Shown: positions 17,701 through 26,857, counted from the first letter of the stretch. The stretch is DNA of 64,000 bases from Methylocystis rosea (GCF_003855495.1 NZ_CP034086.1:2579501-2643500); one strand, 5' to 3'. Notes: generated by a model from the sequence alone, not told the origin. Numbers and translations: made by a program.

Positions 17701-18071
17701 CGCGCGGCGCCGGCGTCGTGCTGGTGCGCCAGCGGCCCGGCCAGGGCAACGCCATTTTCGTCACGCTCGAAGATGAAACCGGCATCCTCAATATCGTCAT
17801 CTGGGCGCGGCTCTTCGAGCGCTACCGCCGCGAGACGATGGCGTCACGACTCATGCTGGTGGAAGGAAGGGTGCAGAAGAGCCCCGAAAATGTCGTGCAT
17901 CTGATGGCGCAGCGCATTATCGACCGCAGCCAGGATCTCAATAGGCTGTCAGAAGCGCATCGGCCGGAAATCGTCCTGTCTCGCGCCGACGAATTCATCC
18001 ATCCCCAGCATCCGCGCGGCGGCCATCCGCGCAATGTCCGCGTTCTGCCGAAGTCGCGGGATTTCCATTGA
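14778..18071 (+). CDS. dnaE2: Error-prone DNA polymerase III alpha subunit DnaE2
   Basis: This is the catalytic polymerase of the inducible mutasome, copying past lesions at the cost of mutations. The 1097-residue length is typical of DnaE2, shorter than DnaE1 (about 1160). Seen: the N-terminal PHP domain (AELVAATNFSFLRGASHPSDM, then GVADRNSVAGVVRAY), the polymerase palm with PDIDVDFEHERREEIIQHIY near residue 400 carrying the catalytic aspartates, SQHVGGFVLARG, QEQAMKLAMVAAKFS, SFAKLVYISSWIKCHYPA, and an OB fold near the C-terminus (ILNIVIWARLFERYRRE). It overlaps imuB by ATGA, so it is translationally coupled. It converges on the LapA-like gene with 24 bp between. Expression should follow DNA damage through the LexA box at 12497-12511. 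Confidence 0.96.
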   Translation: MSAPFAELVAATNFSFLRGASHPSDMALTALLLGHSGIGVADRNSVAGVVRAYAALKELREKLSDPPAGDDAALLAQLDAERAQSFKLVVGVRLVFADETPDIVVHPQNRDGWGRLTRLLTIGNLRAKKGECRLYFDDLAQAARDLLLIVMPSRNLARLPSTLARLSDLAQGDVWLGATMPRRGDDRRRLSRLKEIAARTQTPLLATNDALYADPAQRDLQDVMTCIREGVTLAQAGRRLEINAERHLKTPDEMTRLFADAPEAIEETQCFLARVDFSLDQLKYEYPDEPVPPGRNPQEWLEELTYRHAVMRYPDGVPEKVERLLREELALIETLDYARYFLTIHDIVRIAEDKGILCQGRGSAANSAVCYVLGVTCVDPAENDLLFARFISQERKEPPDIDVDFEHERREEIIQHIYGKYGRERAGLVATVISYRPRSAIREVGKVFGLTEDVTAALASTQWGSWGSDIPQAYIRQTGLDPENPIIRRAIRFATRLLGFPRHLSQHVGGFVLARGRLDELTPIANAAMPERTFIEWDKDDIDALGLMKVDVLALGMLTCIRKCFDYLRAHEGKDMGLADVPADDRATYDMLCRGDSIGVFQVESRAQMNMLPRLKPREFYDLVIQVAIVRPGPIQGNMVHPYLRRRSGSEPVIYPSPAPEHGPADELRKVLEKTKGVPLFQEQAMKLAMVAAKFSDVEANRLRRAMATFRNLGTIHEFEALMVERMAARGYDRGFAQSCFEQIKGFGSYGFPESHAASFAKLVYISSWIKCHYPAIFACALLNSQPMGFYAPAQIVRDAREHGVDVRAVDVNFSEWDNTLERTGDLALRLGFRQADGVHENEGRRIVEARTKPYDSVEDLARRAALNGATMRALADADAFRSLQSDRRDALWAVRRLPDAKPLPLFAAADARELAKEQDPLLPSMSLGEHVAADYQTLRLSLKAHPMAVLRPIFARERIRTCAEVSALTDGAFARGAGVVLVRQRPGQGNAIFVTLEDETGILNIVIWARLFERYRRETMASRLMLVEGRVQKSPENVVHLMAQRIIDRSQDLNRLSEAHRPEIVLSRADEFIHPQHPRGGHPRNVRVLPKSRDFH

Positions 18072-18095
18072 AGGCGCAGCGACAGCAACAGCCGC

Positions 18096-18437
18096 TTAAC
18101 TGCTCTTCACTCTCTTATCGGCCGGCAGGCTCGCCAACGCCTGCTGACGCAGCTTATCGATCTCCACGCGCGTCTTGCGCGCCTCGGCGCGAGCGATCTT
18201 CGCGGCGCGGCGCACGGAGAGATGCCCCAGCCAGGAAGAGATCCCGCCCGCAAGCACGCCAATCGCCATCGACGCCAGAACGACAAGGAAGATCGGCGCC
18301 TCGAAAGAAGGACCCGATCCGTCGCTCGGTGCGAAGGGATCAAGCCCGATGCGCACCGAGCCACGATTGGCCATCGAGAAAAACAAAATGATGAGCGCCA
18401 GAGGAACGAAAACGATGACGCGCAGGATGGACTTCAT
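18096..18437 (-). CDS. LapA-domain (DUF1049-like) inner-membrane protein
   Basis: A small protein of 113 residues. An N-terminal helix (KSILRVIVFVPLALIILFFSMAN) is followed by NRGSVRIGLDPF, a second membrane helix (about 50-74) and a basic, helical tail. This two-helix plan with the NR.-V linker is that of LapA/YciS-type proteins, which in enterobacteria help lipopolysaccharide assembly. It sits 115 bp downstream of ihfB in the same direction, which is a widespread arrangement (ihfB followed by lapA). I chose ATG 18437, preceded by GAGGGAG, rather than the longer frame from 18485. Role in this organism is inferred from the family. Confidence 0.8.
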   Translation of the reverse strand: MKSILRVIVFVPLALIILFFSMANRGSVRIGLDPFAPSDGSGPSFEAPIFLVVLASMAIGVLAGGISSWLGHLSVRRAAKIARAEARKTRVEIDKLRQQALASLPADKRVKSS

Positions 18438-18552
18438 AACATCTCCCTCTTGCCGGCGCCGCGCAACACGCTGGGCAGCCGCCACATACAGCCGCCGCTT
18501 CGCCGCTGCCGCGCGTCCCGAGACCCAGAGGACGCAGCCGCTTTAAATCGCC

Positions 18553-18843
18553 TCAGCCCGGATAATTCTCGTTGAGGCGCTCGCGCATCTCTTTACCGGT
18601 TTTGAAGAACGGCACGCTCTTTTGCTGCACCGACACCTGCGCGCCCGTGCGCGGATTGCGGCCGGTGCGCGCATCGCGCTTCTTGACCGAGAAAGCGCCG
18701 AAGCCTCGCAATTCAACGCGATCGCCCCGCGCCAGCGCCGAGGTGATCTCGTCAAGAATCGTGCTGACGATCGTCTCGACGTCGCGCTGGTACAGATGGC
18801 CGTTTCGGCGCGCGATACGTTGAATAAGTTCCGACTTTATCAT
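18553..18843 (-). CDS. ihfB: Integration host factor beta subunit
   Basis: IHF-beta forms a heterodimer with IHF-alpha and bends DNA sharply at specific sites, aiding recombination, replication and transcription. The 96-residue product begins [23 protein letters not shown] and contains [28 protein letters not shown], the beta-arm region with the DNA-intercalating proline, and ends with [13 protein letters not shown]. Length and the MIKSEL start match IhfB rather than HU. The longer frame from 18933 adds residues without family support. It lies 46 bp downstream of sppA, so the two may share a transcript. Confidence 0.94.
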   Translation of the reverse strand: MIKSELIQRIARRNGHLYQRDVETIVSTILDEITSALARGDRVELRGFGAFSVKKRDARTGRNPRTGAQVSVQQKSVPFFKTGKEMRERLNENYPG

Positions 18844-18889
18844 GAGCCGATCCAATATGTTGGCGTCGAACACAGCGCGGACGCCCGAG

Positions 18890-19861
18890 TCAGTTTGCGG
18901 CCGAATGCTGCCAAATCGCCAAAAGGCCGTCAAGCTCGCCGCTCCGTTCGAGCAGAATTGATTTTTCTAAAAAACCGGCGATCGATTCCAATCCGGCGAC
19001 CCGCGCGAGGCCGGCGGCGGCGCCGACAAGCCCAAGCCGCTCGAGGCTGGATTTCTTCTTCCACTCGCGCACAGGCGTGTCTTTCGCAATTCCCTTGTTG
19101 GCGACCAGCCAGTCAATGGCCTCGCGCTGGCCGCCGATGAGATCGACGAGCTTCAGCGGCACGCCCTGCCGCGCGGTGAAGACACGGCCGTCAGAGACCT
19201 TCGCGAGTTCCGCGTCGTCAAGCTTGCGCCGCTCCTGAACCAACGCCTTGAACCAAGCGAAGGAGTCGGCGACAAGACTGGCGATCGCTTCGCGCGCTGC
19301 GGGGCTCGTCGGTTCGAGCCCGTTCGGCGCGGCCTTGAGCGGCGACGATTTTATCGTCTCGACCTCGACGCCCCAATTATTAAGCAACTTCGAGACGTTG
19401 GGATATTGGAACAGCACGCCGATCGAGCCGACCAGCGAATTGCCGCGCGCGACGATCGTGTCGGCGGCGAGCGCGGCGATATAGGCGCCGGACGCGGCCA
19501 CCGTTCCGACAACGGCGACGACGGGCTTCTTCTCGGCGACGCGCCGAAGCTCCTCATAGAGCCGTTCCGAGCCCGTCGTCGTGCCGCCAGGACTCTCAAT
19601 TTCCAGCAGCAGAGCCTTCGTCTGGCTCGATTCCCCGATCTTCTTGATCATATCGATCGTATCATCGTCGCCAGTGATGACGCCCTGCAGCTCGAGAAGG
19701 GCGATGTGCGGCGTGAGCTTATCCGCCGAGTCGGCTCCGCCGAGCCGAACCACGGCGACGAGGCCCGCGACACCCAAAGCGATCAGAGCGGCGAGACGCC
19801 ACCAGCCGAGCTTGCGGCGAAGCCTGCGGCGATCAACGAAATAGTCGGTGGGAGGTGACAT
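18890..19861 (-). CDS. sppA: Signal peptide peptidase SppA (36K type)
   Basis: A membrane-anchored serine protease that degrades signal peptides left in the membrane after protein export. The 323-residue product has a basic N-terminus, one membrane anchor (residues about 21-40) and a ClpP-like fold with [43 protein letters not shown] (probable nucleophile Ser124) and [11 protein letters not shown]. Lys176 in [11 protein letters not shown] is the likely general base of the Ser-Lys dyad. I chose ATG 19861; the longer frame to 20071 runs into cutA and has no family match. Neighbours are cutA upstream (94 bp gap) and ihfB downstream. Confidence 0.92.
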   Translation of the reverse strand: MSPPTDYFVDRRRLRRKLGWWRLAALIALGVAGLVAVVRLGGADSADKLTPHIALLELQGVITGDDDTIDMIKKIGESSQTKALLLEIESPGGTTTGSERLYEELRRVAEKKPVVAVVGTVAASGAYIAALAADTIVARGNSLVGSIGVLFQYPNVSKLLNNWGVEVETIKSSPLKAAPNGLEPTSPAAREAIASLVADSFAWFKALVQERRKLDDAELAKVSDGRVFTARQGVPLKLVDLIGGQREAIDWLVANKGIAKDTPVREWKKKSSLERLGLVGAAAGLARVAGLESIAGFLEKSILLERSGELDGLLAIWQHSAAN

Positions 19862-19955
19862 CCAGGGGTCCCGATGGCTAGCGTGGCGCGCGGAGGCTCG
19901 CCGCGCAGAACGTAATGCCGAGATCGACGCTTTGGAAGACGCTCCGCCGGCGCGC

Positions 19956-20273
19956 TTACCGTCGCGTCGCCTCCATCGCCCAGGCGAGATAATCTCGGTC
20001 CGCCTCAGCGACGTCGATGCGCAGAATTTCCGGCGTCTCATAGCTATGCAGACGGCGGACCAGTTGGGCAAGCGCGGGATAGTCGTCGCCGCGCGCTTTC
20101 ATGTGCAGTAAAAACTCCGGCTCTTCGCGCATCTCATCCTTCCAGACGTAATGGCTGCGAGTGGGATATATCTGAACGCAGGCGGCGAGCTTCGCGGAGA
20201 GCGCCGCCCGGGCAAGCGCGCGCGCCTTTTCCTCGTCGTCGATCGTTGTGACGAGGATCACAAGGCCGCTCAT
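19956..20273 (-). CDS. cutA: CutA1 divalent-cation tolerance protein
   Basis: A 105-residue cytosolic protein of the trimeric CutA1 family, linked in E. coli to copper tolerance though its exact role is unsettled. The sequence carries the family signatures LVTTIDDEEKARALARAALSAKLAACVQIYP, SHYVWKDEMREEPEFLLHMKA and LHSYETPEILRIDV. Full family length. It begins 6 bp downstream of the Do-type protease gene on the same strand, so the two are probably co-transcribed. Nothing unusual. Confidence 0.95.
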   Translation of the reverse strand: MSGLVILVTTIDDEEKARALARAALSAKLAACVQIYPTRSHYVWKDEMREEPEFLLHMKARGDDYPALAQLVRRLHSYETPEILRIDVAEADRDYLAWAMEATRR

Positions 20274-20279
20274 GCCGAT

Positions 20280-21770
20280 TTAACCGCCGATGACGGTCGT
20301 GAACACCTGCCCGCCGCGCGCCAGGGTGATCTTCCAATAGTAGGCGCGCCCTGCCGTTACGCTCTCCAGATCGCGCGTCGTTCCGATCTTTTGATCATTG
20401 ACCGCGAGAATGATGTCGCCGCGCTGCAGATTGAGCTGCTGCGCATAGGAGCCGTCGTCGACCTCGGACACGACGACGCCATTGGTCGTTCCCTGCACCG
20501 ACATCTCTTCGATGACCGCGGGAGAAATATTCATCACCGTCGCGCCGGCGAAGGGCGACGCGCCCTTTATCTTTATCGCGTCGCGCGGCGGCGTTTCCGG
20601 CGCCGGCGCGAGGCGAATTTGCGCGACAATCTTTTTGCCGCCGCGCAACACGCCGAGCGTCGCCTGCCCGCCTATCGGCTTGGTGGCGAGCCGATAGCCG
20701 ACCGCCTCCGGGTCATCGGCCGTCTGGCCGTCAACCGAGATAATGACGTCGCCGCGCTTTAGGCCGGCTTCAGCTGACGGCCCCTTCGGATCGACGTCGG
20801 CCAGCAGAGCGCCGGTGGGACGATCGAGCCCGAGGCCGTCGGCGATCTCCTGCGAGAGCGTCTGCAGCGTCGCGCCCATCCAGGCCCGCCGCACCTGCTT
20901 GCCGCCGCCCTTCGCGGCGGCGATCACGCTCTTCACCATATTGACGGGAATGGCGAAGCCGATGCCGACAGATCCGCCGGACTTCGAGAAGATCGCGGAA
21001 TTGATGCCGACGACGCGCCCGTTCATATCGACCAGCGGTCCGCCCGAATTGCCGGGATTGATCGCCGCGTCCGTCTGAATGAAAAAGCCATAGTCGCTGA
21101 TGCCGACATGGGTGCGGGAAAGCGCCGAAATAATGCCTTGCGTCACCGTTTGACCGACGCCAAAGGGATTGCCGATCGCGAGCGTCAAATCGCCGACCTC
21201 GAGCGCGTCCGAATCGCCAAGCTCCATCGTCGGAAAATTGGCGCCGTCGACCAGCTTCAGCACCGCGAGATCGGTGCGCGGATCGCGCAACAAAATCTTG
21301 GCGGCGAATTCGCGCTTGTCGGCGAGCGCCACTTTCACGTCGGTCATGCCCTCGATCACGTGGTTGTTGGTGACGACTAGGCCGCTTTGATCGACGATGA
21401 CGCCCGAGCCCAGCGACTGCGCCATGTTGCGCCCCGGCATGCCGCCACCCTCGCCGAAAAAGCGACGAAAGATCGGGTCGTCGAACAGCGGATTGGCGGG
21501 CATGCGCTCGACGCGCGACGCGAAGACGTTGACAACGGCCGGCTGAGCCTTTTTGACCACCGGCGCGAAGGAATTCATCAGCTCGCCGCGGCTGGTCGGC
21601 ACGGCGCGATCGGGCGCCGGCGGCGTAAAGCTCTCGACACGGCCAGGCGGCCTTGGCGAGGCGGTCTGAGCCGCCTCGGGCGAGACTTCGGCGCGCGCGA
21701 AGGCCAAAGGCGCCGCGAGGGCGCAGGCGAGCGCCGCAGCCATAAAAATGTGACGCGCCGAAATCTTCAT
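20280..21770 (-). CDS. Do/DegP-type periplasmic serine protease
   Basis: A periplasmic protease-chaperone of the HtrA family that removes or refolds damaged envelope proteins. The 496-residue product has a signal peptide ending near AFARA (residue 27), a chymotrypsin-like domain with the triad His137 (NNHVIEG), Asp167 (RTDLAVLK) and Ser242 (GNSGGPL), and two PDZ domains (about 295-390 and 405-490; GDVIISVDGQ and GDIILAVNDQ). I started at ATG 21770, which follows a GGAG Shine-Dalgarno, not at the 5'-extended 21803. The gene is upstream of cutA (6 bp). DegP, DegQ and DegS-like paralogues cannot be separated from sequence alone; two PDZ domains exclude DegS. Confidence 0.92.
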   Translation of the reverse strand: MKISARHIFMAAALACALAAPLAFARAEVSPEAAQTASPRPPGRVESFTPPAPDRAVPTSRGELMNSFAPVVKKAQPAVVNVFASRVERMPANPLFDDPIFRRFFGEGGGMPGRNMAQSLGSGVIVDQSGLVVTNNHVIEGMTDVKVALADKREFAAKILLRDPRTDLAVLKLVDGANFPTMELGDSDALEVGDLTLAIGNPFGVGQTVTQGIISALSRTHVGISDYGFFIQTDAAINPGNSGGPLVDMNGRVVGINSAIFSKSGGSVGIGFAIPVNMVKSVIAAAKGGGKQVRRAWMGATLQTLSQEIADGLGLDRPTGALLADVDPKGPSAEAGLKRGDVIISVDGQTADDPEAVGYRLATKPIGGQATLGVLRGGKKIVAQIRLAPAPETPPRDAIKIKGASPFAGATVMNISPAVIEEMSVQGTTNGVVVSEVDDGSYAQQLNLQRGDIILAVNDQKIGTTRDLESVTAGRAYYWKITLARGGQVFTTVIGG

Positions 21771-21924
21771 GAAGCGCTCCGTAGCTCGTTTTTGCCGGCG
21801 CATTTATAGACGCAAAGACGCGAGACGATAAGAATGCGCCGCAATGTTCGTTCTGCGCGAGATGCGTCGTCGAGCGCCAGCCGGACGTCCGGCGGCGTGC
21901 GAGTTCTCGGACGCTTCTTGCCCT

Positions 21925-21969
21925 TAAAACACTTTCGGCGCCGCATCCCGATGACCGGGTGCGACGCCG
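21925..21969 (-). terminator. Probable Rho-independent terminator of the ribosomal operon
   Basis: On the minus strand, downstream of rplQ, a strong imperfect hairpin (arms 21936-21950 and 21955-21969, about 12 of 15 bases paired, loop ATGA in the plus reading) is followed by a short run containing GTTTT (21926-21930 complement). This would end the 19-kb super-operon before the protease gene. Confidence 0.45.
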
Positions 21970-22015
21970 CGTTTGTTGATCATCATGACGATCGAAGCGT
22001 TCGTCCTTGAGCCGT

Positions 22016-22429
22016 TTACGCCGCCGCCTCACCTTCGTGGACCGGTCCGGAGTCCTGCCCCCTGGCGTTCACGTCGCGGTCGACGAATTCGATGACCGCG
22101 AGCGGCGCATTGTCGCCATAGCGGAAGCCCGCCTTCAGCACGCGCGTATAGCCGCCGTTGCGATCCTTGTAACGAGGTCCGAGCACGTCGAAGAGCTTGC
22201 CGACGAGCTTGACGTCCTTGATCTTGGCGATCGCCTGCCGGCGCGCGTGGAGGTCGCCGCGCTTGCCGAGCGTCACGAGCTTCTCGACGACCGGACGCAG
22301 ATCCTTCGCCTTCGGCAGCGTCGTGACAATCTGCTCATGCTTGATGAGCGCCTGCGCCATATTGGCGAACATCGCCTTGCGGTGCTCATGCGTGCGCCCG
22401 AAGCGGCGCTTCTTGTGACCGTGATACAT
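22016..22429 (-). CDS. rplQ: 50S ribosomal protein L17
   Basis: L17 is a large-subunit protein near the exit tunnel. The 137-residue product begins [42 protein letters not shown], the L17 signature (usual start MRHG, here MYHG), and ends with [16 protein letters not shown] plus a short variable tail rich in Glu and Ala. It is the last gene of the ribosomal super-operon, separated from rpoA by 180 bp that hold a palindromic repeat element rather than the usual short gap. Confidence 0.97.
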   Translation of the reverse strand: MYHGHKKRRFGRTHEHRKAMFANMAQALIKHEQIVTTLPKAKDLRPVVEKLVTLGKRGDLHARRQAIAKIKDVKLVGKLFDVLGPRYKDRNGGYTRVLKAGFRYGDNAPLAVIEFVDRDVNARGQDSGPVHEGEAAA

Positions 22430-22486
22430 GCGGCTCTCCGTTGATTATGCGGCCGCCGTGCCAAGGAACGGCCGTCTCCATTATTT

Positions 22487-22606
22487 CCCTCTCCCGCTCG
22501 CGGGAGAGGGTGGCCCCGCGAAGCGGGGTCGGGTGAGGGTATTTCCCGCGCCCTCATCCGTCGCGCATTCGCGCGACGCCTTCTCCCGCAAGCGGGAGAA
22601 GGGGGA
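22487..22606. repeat. Composite intergenic palindromic element between rpoA and rplQ
   Basis: About 120 bp made of successive hairpins: CCCTCTCCCGC/CGGGAGAGGG (22487-22510), CCCCGC-GAA-GCGGGG (22514-22528), GGGTGAGGG pairing with CCCTCATCC (22531-22559), GTCGCGC-ATTC-GCGCGAC (22560-22577), and CCTTCTCCCGC/GCGGGAGAAGG (22579-22602). The outer hairpins repeat the same CTCCCGC/GCGGGAG theme, so the element is built of related inverted units. It looks like a dispersed repeat of the kind known in Hyphomicrobiales genomes; it is transcribed within the operon. Confidence 0.8.
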
Positions 22607-22609
22607 AAC

Positions 22610-23629
22610 TCAATAATGCTCCTCGAATCTCTTCGCGAGATCGTCGATGTTCTCCGGCGGCCAGCCGGGAACTTCCATGCCCAGATGCAGACCCATCTGC
22701 GCCAGCACCTCCTTGATCTCGTTCAAGGACTTGCGGCCGAAGTTCGGCGTGCGCAGCATCTCGGCTTCCGACTTCTGGATAAGGTCGCCGATGTAGACGA
22801 TGTTGTCGTTCTTCAGGCAGTTCGCCGAACGCACCGAAAGCTCCAACTCGTCCACCTTCTTCAGCAGCGCCGGATTGAAAGCGAGCTGCGGAATCGACGG
22901 CGCGGCCTCTTCGCGGCGCGGCTCTTCGAAATTGACGAAGACGTTGAGCTGGTCCTGCAGAATGCGCGCTGAATAGGCGATCGCATCTTCCGGGCTCATC
23001 GCGCCATTCGTCTCGACCGTCAGCGTCAGCTTGTCATAGTCGAGAACCTGGCCCTCGCGGGTGTTTTCGACGCGATAGCTGACCTTTTTAACCGGCGAAT
23101 AGAGGCTGTCGATCGGGATGAGGCCGATCGGCGCGTCTTCGGCGCGGTTGCGGTCAGCGGGCGCATAGCCCTTGCCGTTCGCGACGGTGAACTCGATGCG
23201 GATCTCGGCGCCCTCATCGAGCGTGCAGATGACGAGCTCAGGGTTGAGGATCTGCACGTCGCCCGTCACCTGGATGTCGCCGGCGGTGACGGCGCCCGGT
23301 CCCGTCTTCTTGAGCGTCAGGCGCTTCATGCCATCGCCCTGATATTTGATGGCGATGTCCTTGATGTTGAGGACGATGTCGGTCACGTCCTCGCGCACGC
23401 CGGGGATCGACGAGAACTCGTGCAGCACGCCGTCGATGTGAATCGACGTGATCGCCGCGCCCTGCAGGGAAGACAGCAGAATGCGGCGCAGCGCGTTGCC
23501 AAGCGTCACGCCGAAGCCGCGCTCCAGCGGCTCGGCGACCGCGGTCGCGACGCGCTTGGGATCGTCTCCGGCGGCGACTTCGAGCTTGTTCGGCTTGATG
23601 AGTTCCTGCCAGTTCTTCTGGATGCTCAC
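22610..23629 (-). CDS. rpoA: DNA-directed RNA polymerase alpha subunit
   Basis: The alpha subunit dimerises to seed assembly of RNA polymerase and contacts promoter UP elements and activators. The 339-residue product has the N-terminal domain ([31 protein letters not shown] near residue 35, then [14 protein letters not shown]) and the C-terminal domain ([48 protein letters not shown] near 255-305). Full length with no changes noticed. It sits between rpsK (79 bp gap) and the repeat element before rplQ. Confidence 0.98.
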   Translation of the reverse strand: MSIQKNWQELIKPNKLEVAAGDDPKRVATAVAEPLERGFGVTLGNALRRILLSSLQGAAITSIHIDGVLHEFSSIPGVREDVTDIVLNIKDIAIKYQGDGMKRLTLKKTGPGAVTAGDIQVTGDVQILNPELVICTLDEGAEIRIEFTVANGKGYAPADRNRAEDAPIGLIPIDSLYSPVKKVSYRVENTREGQVLDYDKLTLTVETNGAMSPEDAIAYSARILQDQLNVFVNFEEPRREEAAPSIPQLAFNPALLKKVDELELSVRSANCLKNDNIVYIGDLIQKSEAEMLRTPNFGRKSLNEIKEVLAQMGLHLGMEVPGWPPENIDDLAKRFEEHY

Positions 23630-23708
23630 TTGGAGGCCTTTCCTTGAAGCTCCTGAGTGCGGCGCTGGGCATGCGCCGCGCCGCGCGAAATCAAATCAGA
23701 CAATAAAC

Positions 23709-24098
23709 TCAGACGCGGCGTCGCTTGCGCGGCCGGCACCCGTTGTGGGGAATGGGCGTCACATCGCGGATCGAAGTGACGGTGAAGCCCGCCGCTTGCA
23801 GCGCGCGCAGCGCCGACTCACGGCCGGAGCCCGGACCGGAGACTTCGACTTCAAGCGTGCGCACGCCATGTTCGCCAGCCTTGCGGGCGGCGTCTTCGGC
23901 GGCCATCTGCGCGGCGTAGGGCGTGGATTTGCGCGAGCCTTTGAATCCCATCGACCCCGCGGACGACCACGACACAGTGTTGCCCTGCGCGTCGGTGATG
24001 GTGATCATGGTGTTGTTGAACGTCGAATTCACATGCGCGACGCCGGAAACGATGTTCTTGCGCTCGCGGCGGCGAACGCGCGTTGTGTCCTTAGCCAT
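23709..24098 (-). CDS. rpsK: 30S ribosomal protein S11
   Basis: S11 lies on the platform of the small subunit and helps shape the mRNA exit site. The 129-residue product contains [52 protein letters not shown] and the C-terminus [15 protein letters not shown], all standard. It follows rpsM by 103 bp, an unusually long gap because a palindromic repeat (24157-24179) lies between them. Confidence 0.98.
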   Translation of the reverse strand: MAKDTTRVRRRERKNIVSGVAHVNSTFNNTMITITDAQGNTVSWSSAGSMGFKGSRKSTPYAAQMAAEDAARKAGEHGVRTLEVEVSGPGSGRESALRALQAAGFTVTSIRDVTPIPHNGCRPRKRRRV

Positions 24099-24156
24099 TT
24101 TTTCTTTCGTCCTTCAAACGCGCCCGTAGTTCCAGGCGCTAGGGATTTCGGTTGTC

Positions 24157-24179
24157 ATGGCCGGGCGTGTCCCGGCCAT
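24157..24179 (+). repeat. Dispersed palindromic repeat, copy 3, inside the alpha operon
   Basis: ATGGCCGGG, CGTGT, CCCGGCCAT: perfect nine-base arms in the 103-bp rpsM-rpsK gap. It matches copies at 12283-12305 and 12390-12412 in size and in the GTCATG left flank. Within the mRNA it would form a stable hairpin between two essential genes. Confidence 0.75.
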
Positions 24180-24201
24180 CGATGATCGTCCTGACGGCCG
24201 A

Positions 24202-24570
24202 TTACTTCTTCTTGCCGGCGATCGGCTTCGCCTTGCCCTTGCGGGTGCGGGCGTTGGTGTGCGTGCGCTGGCCGCGCACGGGGAGCTGGCGGCGATGGCG
24301 CAGGCCGCGATAGCAGCCGAGATCCATCAAACGCTTGATGTTGATCGCGACTTCGCGGCGCAGATCGCCTTCGACCATATAGTCGCGGTCGATGGTTTCG
24401 CGAATTTGCAGAACTTCCGCGTCAGTGAGCTGCGCCACGCGGCGCTCGGCCGGGATGCTCACCTTCTCGCAGATTTCCTCTGCCTTCTTGGCGCCAATGC
24501 CGTGAATATACTGGAGCGCGATGACGACGCGCTTGTTGGTCGGGATATTGACGCCTGCAATACGGGCCAC
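24202..24570 (-). CDS. rpsM: 30S ribosomal protein S13
   Basis: S13 sits in the head of the small subunit and contacts the large subunit and P-site tRNA. The 122-residue product starts [26 protein letters not shown] and ends with [35 protein letters not shown], the typical basic tail. It follows adk by 208 bp; the S13 gene of many bacteria follows rpmJ here, but no rpmJ is seen. Confidence 0.98.
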   Translation of the reverse strand: MARIAGVNIPTNKRVVIALQYIHGIGAKKAEEICEKVSIPAERRVAQLTDAEVLQIRETIDRDYMVEGDLRREVAINIKRLMDLGCYRGLRHRRQLPVRGQRTHTNARTRKGKAKPIAGKKK

Positions 24571-24778
24571 TTTGTCTCTCCATGTGAGAAGGAGCCTTAA
24601 GCTCCGGGATGACGCCCGCGTCCGGTGGAGCCCGGCCCATGCGCGCGGTTGTGAACCGTTTTCATACGAAAACAGGCCCCGCCCCCCAATCCGGGAGCCG
24701 GAGCCGACTGTCCAACAACGTGAAGACTGCCTATTTAGGGGCCAACGGGTTGATGGTCAAGCGATTCCGCGAAAAAAT

Positions 24779-25366
24779 CTAGCCGGCGCCCGACAGGGCG
24801 CGATCGATCTCCGCCGTGACATCCTCGATCGGCGCCATCCCGTCGATTTTGGTCAGTTCGCTACGCTTGGCGTAGTGCGCCGACACCGGGGCCGTCTGGG
24901 CCCGATAGGCTTCGAGCCGCGTCTTGAAGCTTTCCGGATTGTCGTCTGCGCGCACCGCGCCGCCCGCGGCGCGGGTTTCATCCACCCGTTTGCGCATCCG
25001 GTCGACGAGCGCGCCTTCGTCGACGGCGAGCTCGAGCACGGCGTCGAGCGATAGACCCCTGCGCACGAGAAGCTCCTGCAGCGCCTCGGCCTGCGCCACA
25101 GTGCGCGGGAAGCCGTCGAGAATGAACCCGCTGGCGCAGTCAGACGCGCCGAGCCGTTCGTCGATCAGGCCGATCACGACCTCGTCCGGCACCAGCGCGC
25201 CAGCGTCCATGATCTCCTTGGCCCTCAGGCCAATCGGTGTTTTCGCCGCGACCGCGGCGCGCAGCATGTCTCCTGTCGACAGCTGCGGCACGCCGTGCTT
25301 TTCGACCAACCGCGCCGCCTGCGTTCCCTTGCCGGCCCCGGGCGGACCGAGCAGCACCAGCCTCAT
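24779..25366 (-). CDS. adk: Adenylate kinase
   Basis: Adenylate kinase balances ATP, ADP and AMP in the cytosol. The 195-residue product opens with [20 protein letters not shown] (P-loop Gly7 to Thr15), then [10 protein letters not shown] and [14 protein letters not shown]. It is of the short type: the lid region (about residues 122-140) lacks the long zinc- or hydrogen-bonded insert of the E. coli enzyme. It overlaps the end of secY by four bases, so it is coupled to the translocon gene, the usual alphaproteobacterial order secY-adk-rpsM. Confidence 0.96.
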   Translation of the reverse strand: MRLVLLGPPGAGKGTQAARLVEKHGVPQLSTGDMLRAAVAAKTPIGLRAKEIMDAGALVPDEVVIGLIDERLGASDCASGFILDGFPRTVAQAEALQELLVRRGLSLDAVLELAVDEGALVDRMRKRVDETRAAGGAVRADDNPESFKTRLEAYRAQTAPVSAHYAKRSELTKIDGMAPIEDVTAEIDRALSGAG

Positions 25367-26703
25367 CGGGCGCGTTTCCCGCCGCGAAGCTTTGTCTTGC
25401 GAATCAGCCCCTCATATTGCTGCGCCTGCATATGACCGTGGATCTGCGCCACAGTATCCATGGTGACGCTGACGACGATCAGCAGCGACGTGCCGCCGAA
25501 ATAGAACGGCAGATTGGCGTAGGCGATGAGCCCTTCCGGAATGATGCAGATGACCGCCAGATAGGCCGCGCCGAGCACCGTAATCCGCATCAGCACTTCG
25601 TCGATGAATTTCGCCGTGCGTTCGCCGGGGCGAATGCCCGGCACGAAACCGCCGTGCTTCTTGAGATTGTCCGCCGTCTCGACCGGATTGAAGACGATCG
25701 CGGTGTAGAAGAAGGCGAAGAACACGATCAATCCGACATAGGCGAGCATATAGAGCGGCCGCCCGTGGCCGAAATAGGCGGAGATCGTCGCGAAGATGCT
25801 TTCGCTGCCGGTCGATTGGTAGAAATTCGCCACGGTCGTCGGCAAGAGCAGCAGCGACGATGCGAAGATCGGCGGGATGACGCCGGACGTGTTCAGCTTC
25901 AGCGGCAGGAAGGACGTCTGTCCCTCATAGACCCGGTTGCCGTGCTGACGCTTGGGATAGGTGATCAGCAGACGCCGCTGCGCGCGCTCCATGAATACGA
26001 TGAAGGCGACGACGGCGAAGGACATGATGATGACGCCGATGATCAGCGCCGTCGAAATTGCGCCCTGCCGGCCGAGCTCCAAGGTCGACACGATCGCCGA
26101 CGGAAACGCTGCGACGATGCCTGCGAAGATAATGAGCGAAGATCCGTTGCCGATTCCGCGCGAGGTGATCTGCTCGCCAAGCCACATCAGGAACATCGTG
26201 CCGCCGACCAGCGTCACGACCGTGGTGATGCGGAAGAACATGCCCGGATCGGTGACGACGCCCTGCTGGCCCTCGAGCCCGATCGCCATGGCGTAGGCCT
26301 GGAACGTCGCGAGCGCGACGGTGAGGTAGCGGGTATATTGGTTGAGGACCTTGCGGCCCTGCTCGCCCTCTTTCTTCAACGTCTCGAGCGTCGGAATCAC
26401 CGACGTCAGCAGCTGAATGATAATCGACGCCGAGATATACGGCATGATGTTGAGCGCGAAGATCGCGCGGCGCTGCACGGCGCCGCCCGCGAACATGTTG
26501 AAGAGCTCCAGCATGCCCTTCGACTGGCCGAAAAAGCTTTTCGCGAAAGCCTCGGGGTCGATGCCCGGCAGCGGCACGTAAGTGCCGAGGCGATAGACGA
26601 TCAGCGCGCCCAGCGTGAACAGGATGCGCTTTTTCAATTCCTCGGATTTGCCGAAGGCGGAGAGATTGACGTTGGCCGCGAGCTGCTCGGCTGCCGATGC
26701 CAT
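25363..26703 (-). CDS. secY: Preprotein translocase subunit SecY
   Basis: SecY is the protein-conducting channel of the Sec translocon in the inner membrane. The 446-residue product starts with a short cytosolic helix and has ten membrane segments; recognisable stretches are [65 protein letters not shown] and YYF-type loop [19 protein letters not shown]. Full length. It follows rplO by 154 bp and overlaps adk by ATGA. Confidence 0.98.
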   Translation of the reverse strand: MASAAEQLAANVNLSAFGKSEELKKRILFTLGALIVYRLGTYVPLPGIDPEAFAKSFFGQSKGMLELFNMFAGGAVQRRAIFALNIMPYISASIIIQLLTSVIPTLETLKKEGEQGRKVLNQYTRYLTVALATFQAYAMAIGLEGQQGVVTDPGMFFRITTVVTLVGGTMFLMWLGEQITSRGIGNGSSLIIFAGIVAAFPSAIVSTLELGRQGAISTALIIGVIIMSFAVVAFIVFMERAQRRLLITYPKRQHGNRVYEGQTSFLPLKLNTSGVIPPIFASSLLLLPTTVANFYQSTGSESIFATISAYFGHGRPLYMLAYVGLIVFFAFFYTAIVFNPVETADNLKKHGGFVPGIRPGERTAKFIDEVLMRITVLGAAYLAVICIIPEGLIAYANLPFYFGGTSLLIVVSVTMDTVAQIHGHMQAQQYEGLIRKTKLRGGKRAR

Positions 26704-26857
26704 GAAGGAACTCCCCTTTCGCGCCGCTGTCGACGCGACGCCATTTTGTTGGGCTCAGCGCTCGGAGCTAGCAGCGCGCGAGGCTCGCCCGCTCCGTTCG
26801 GAGCGTTTGGTATAAAACAGCGCAGCCGCTCATGCGAGAGCGGCGCGCCTTTTTGAG

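Noticed and set aside
24571..24778. Possible rpmJ or tRNA in the adk-rpsM gap
   Set aside because: No L36 pattern (KVR-S-K-CxxC) and no cloverleaf could be found by eye.
25237..26856. 539-residue plus-strand frame opposite secY and adk
   Set aside because: It is the complement of SecY and rich in Arg, His, Asp and Glu, a shadow pattern.
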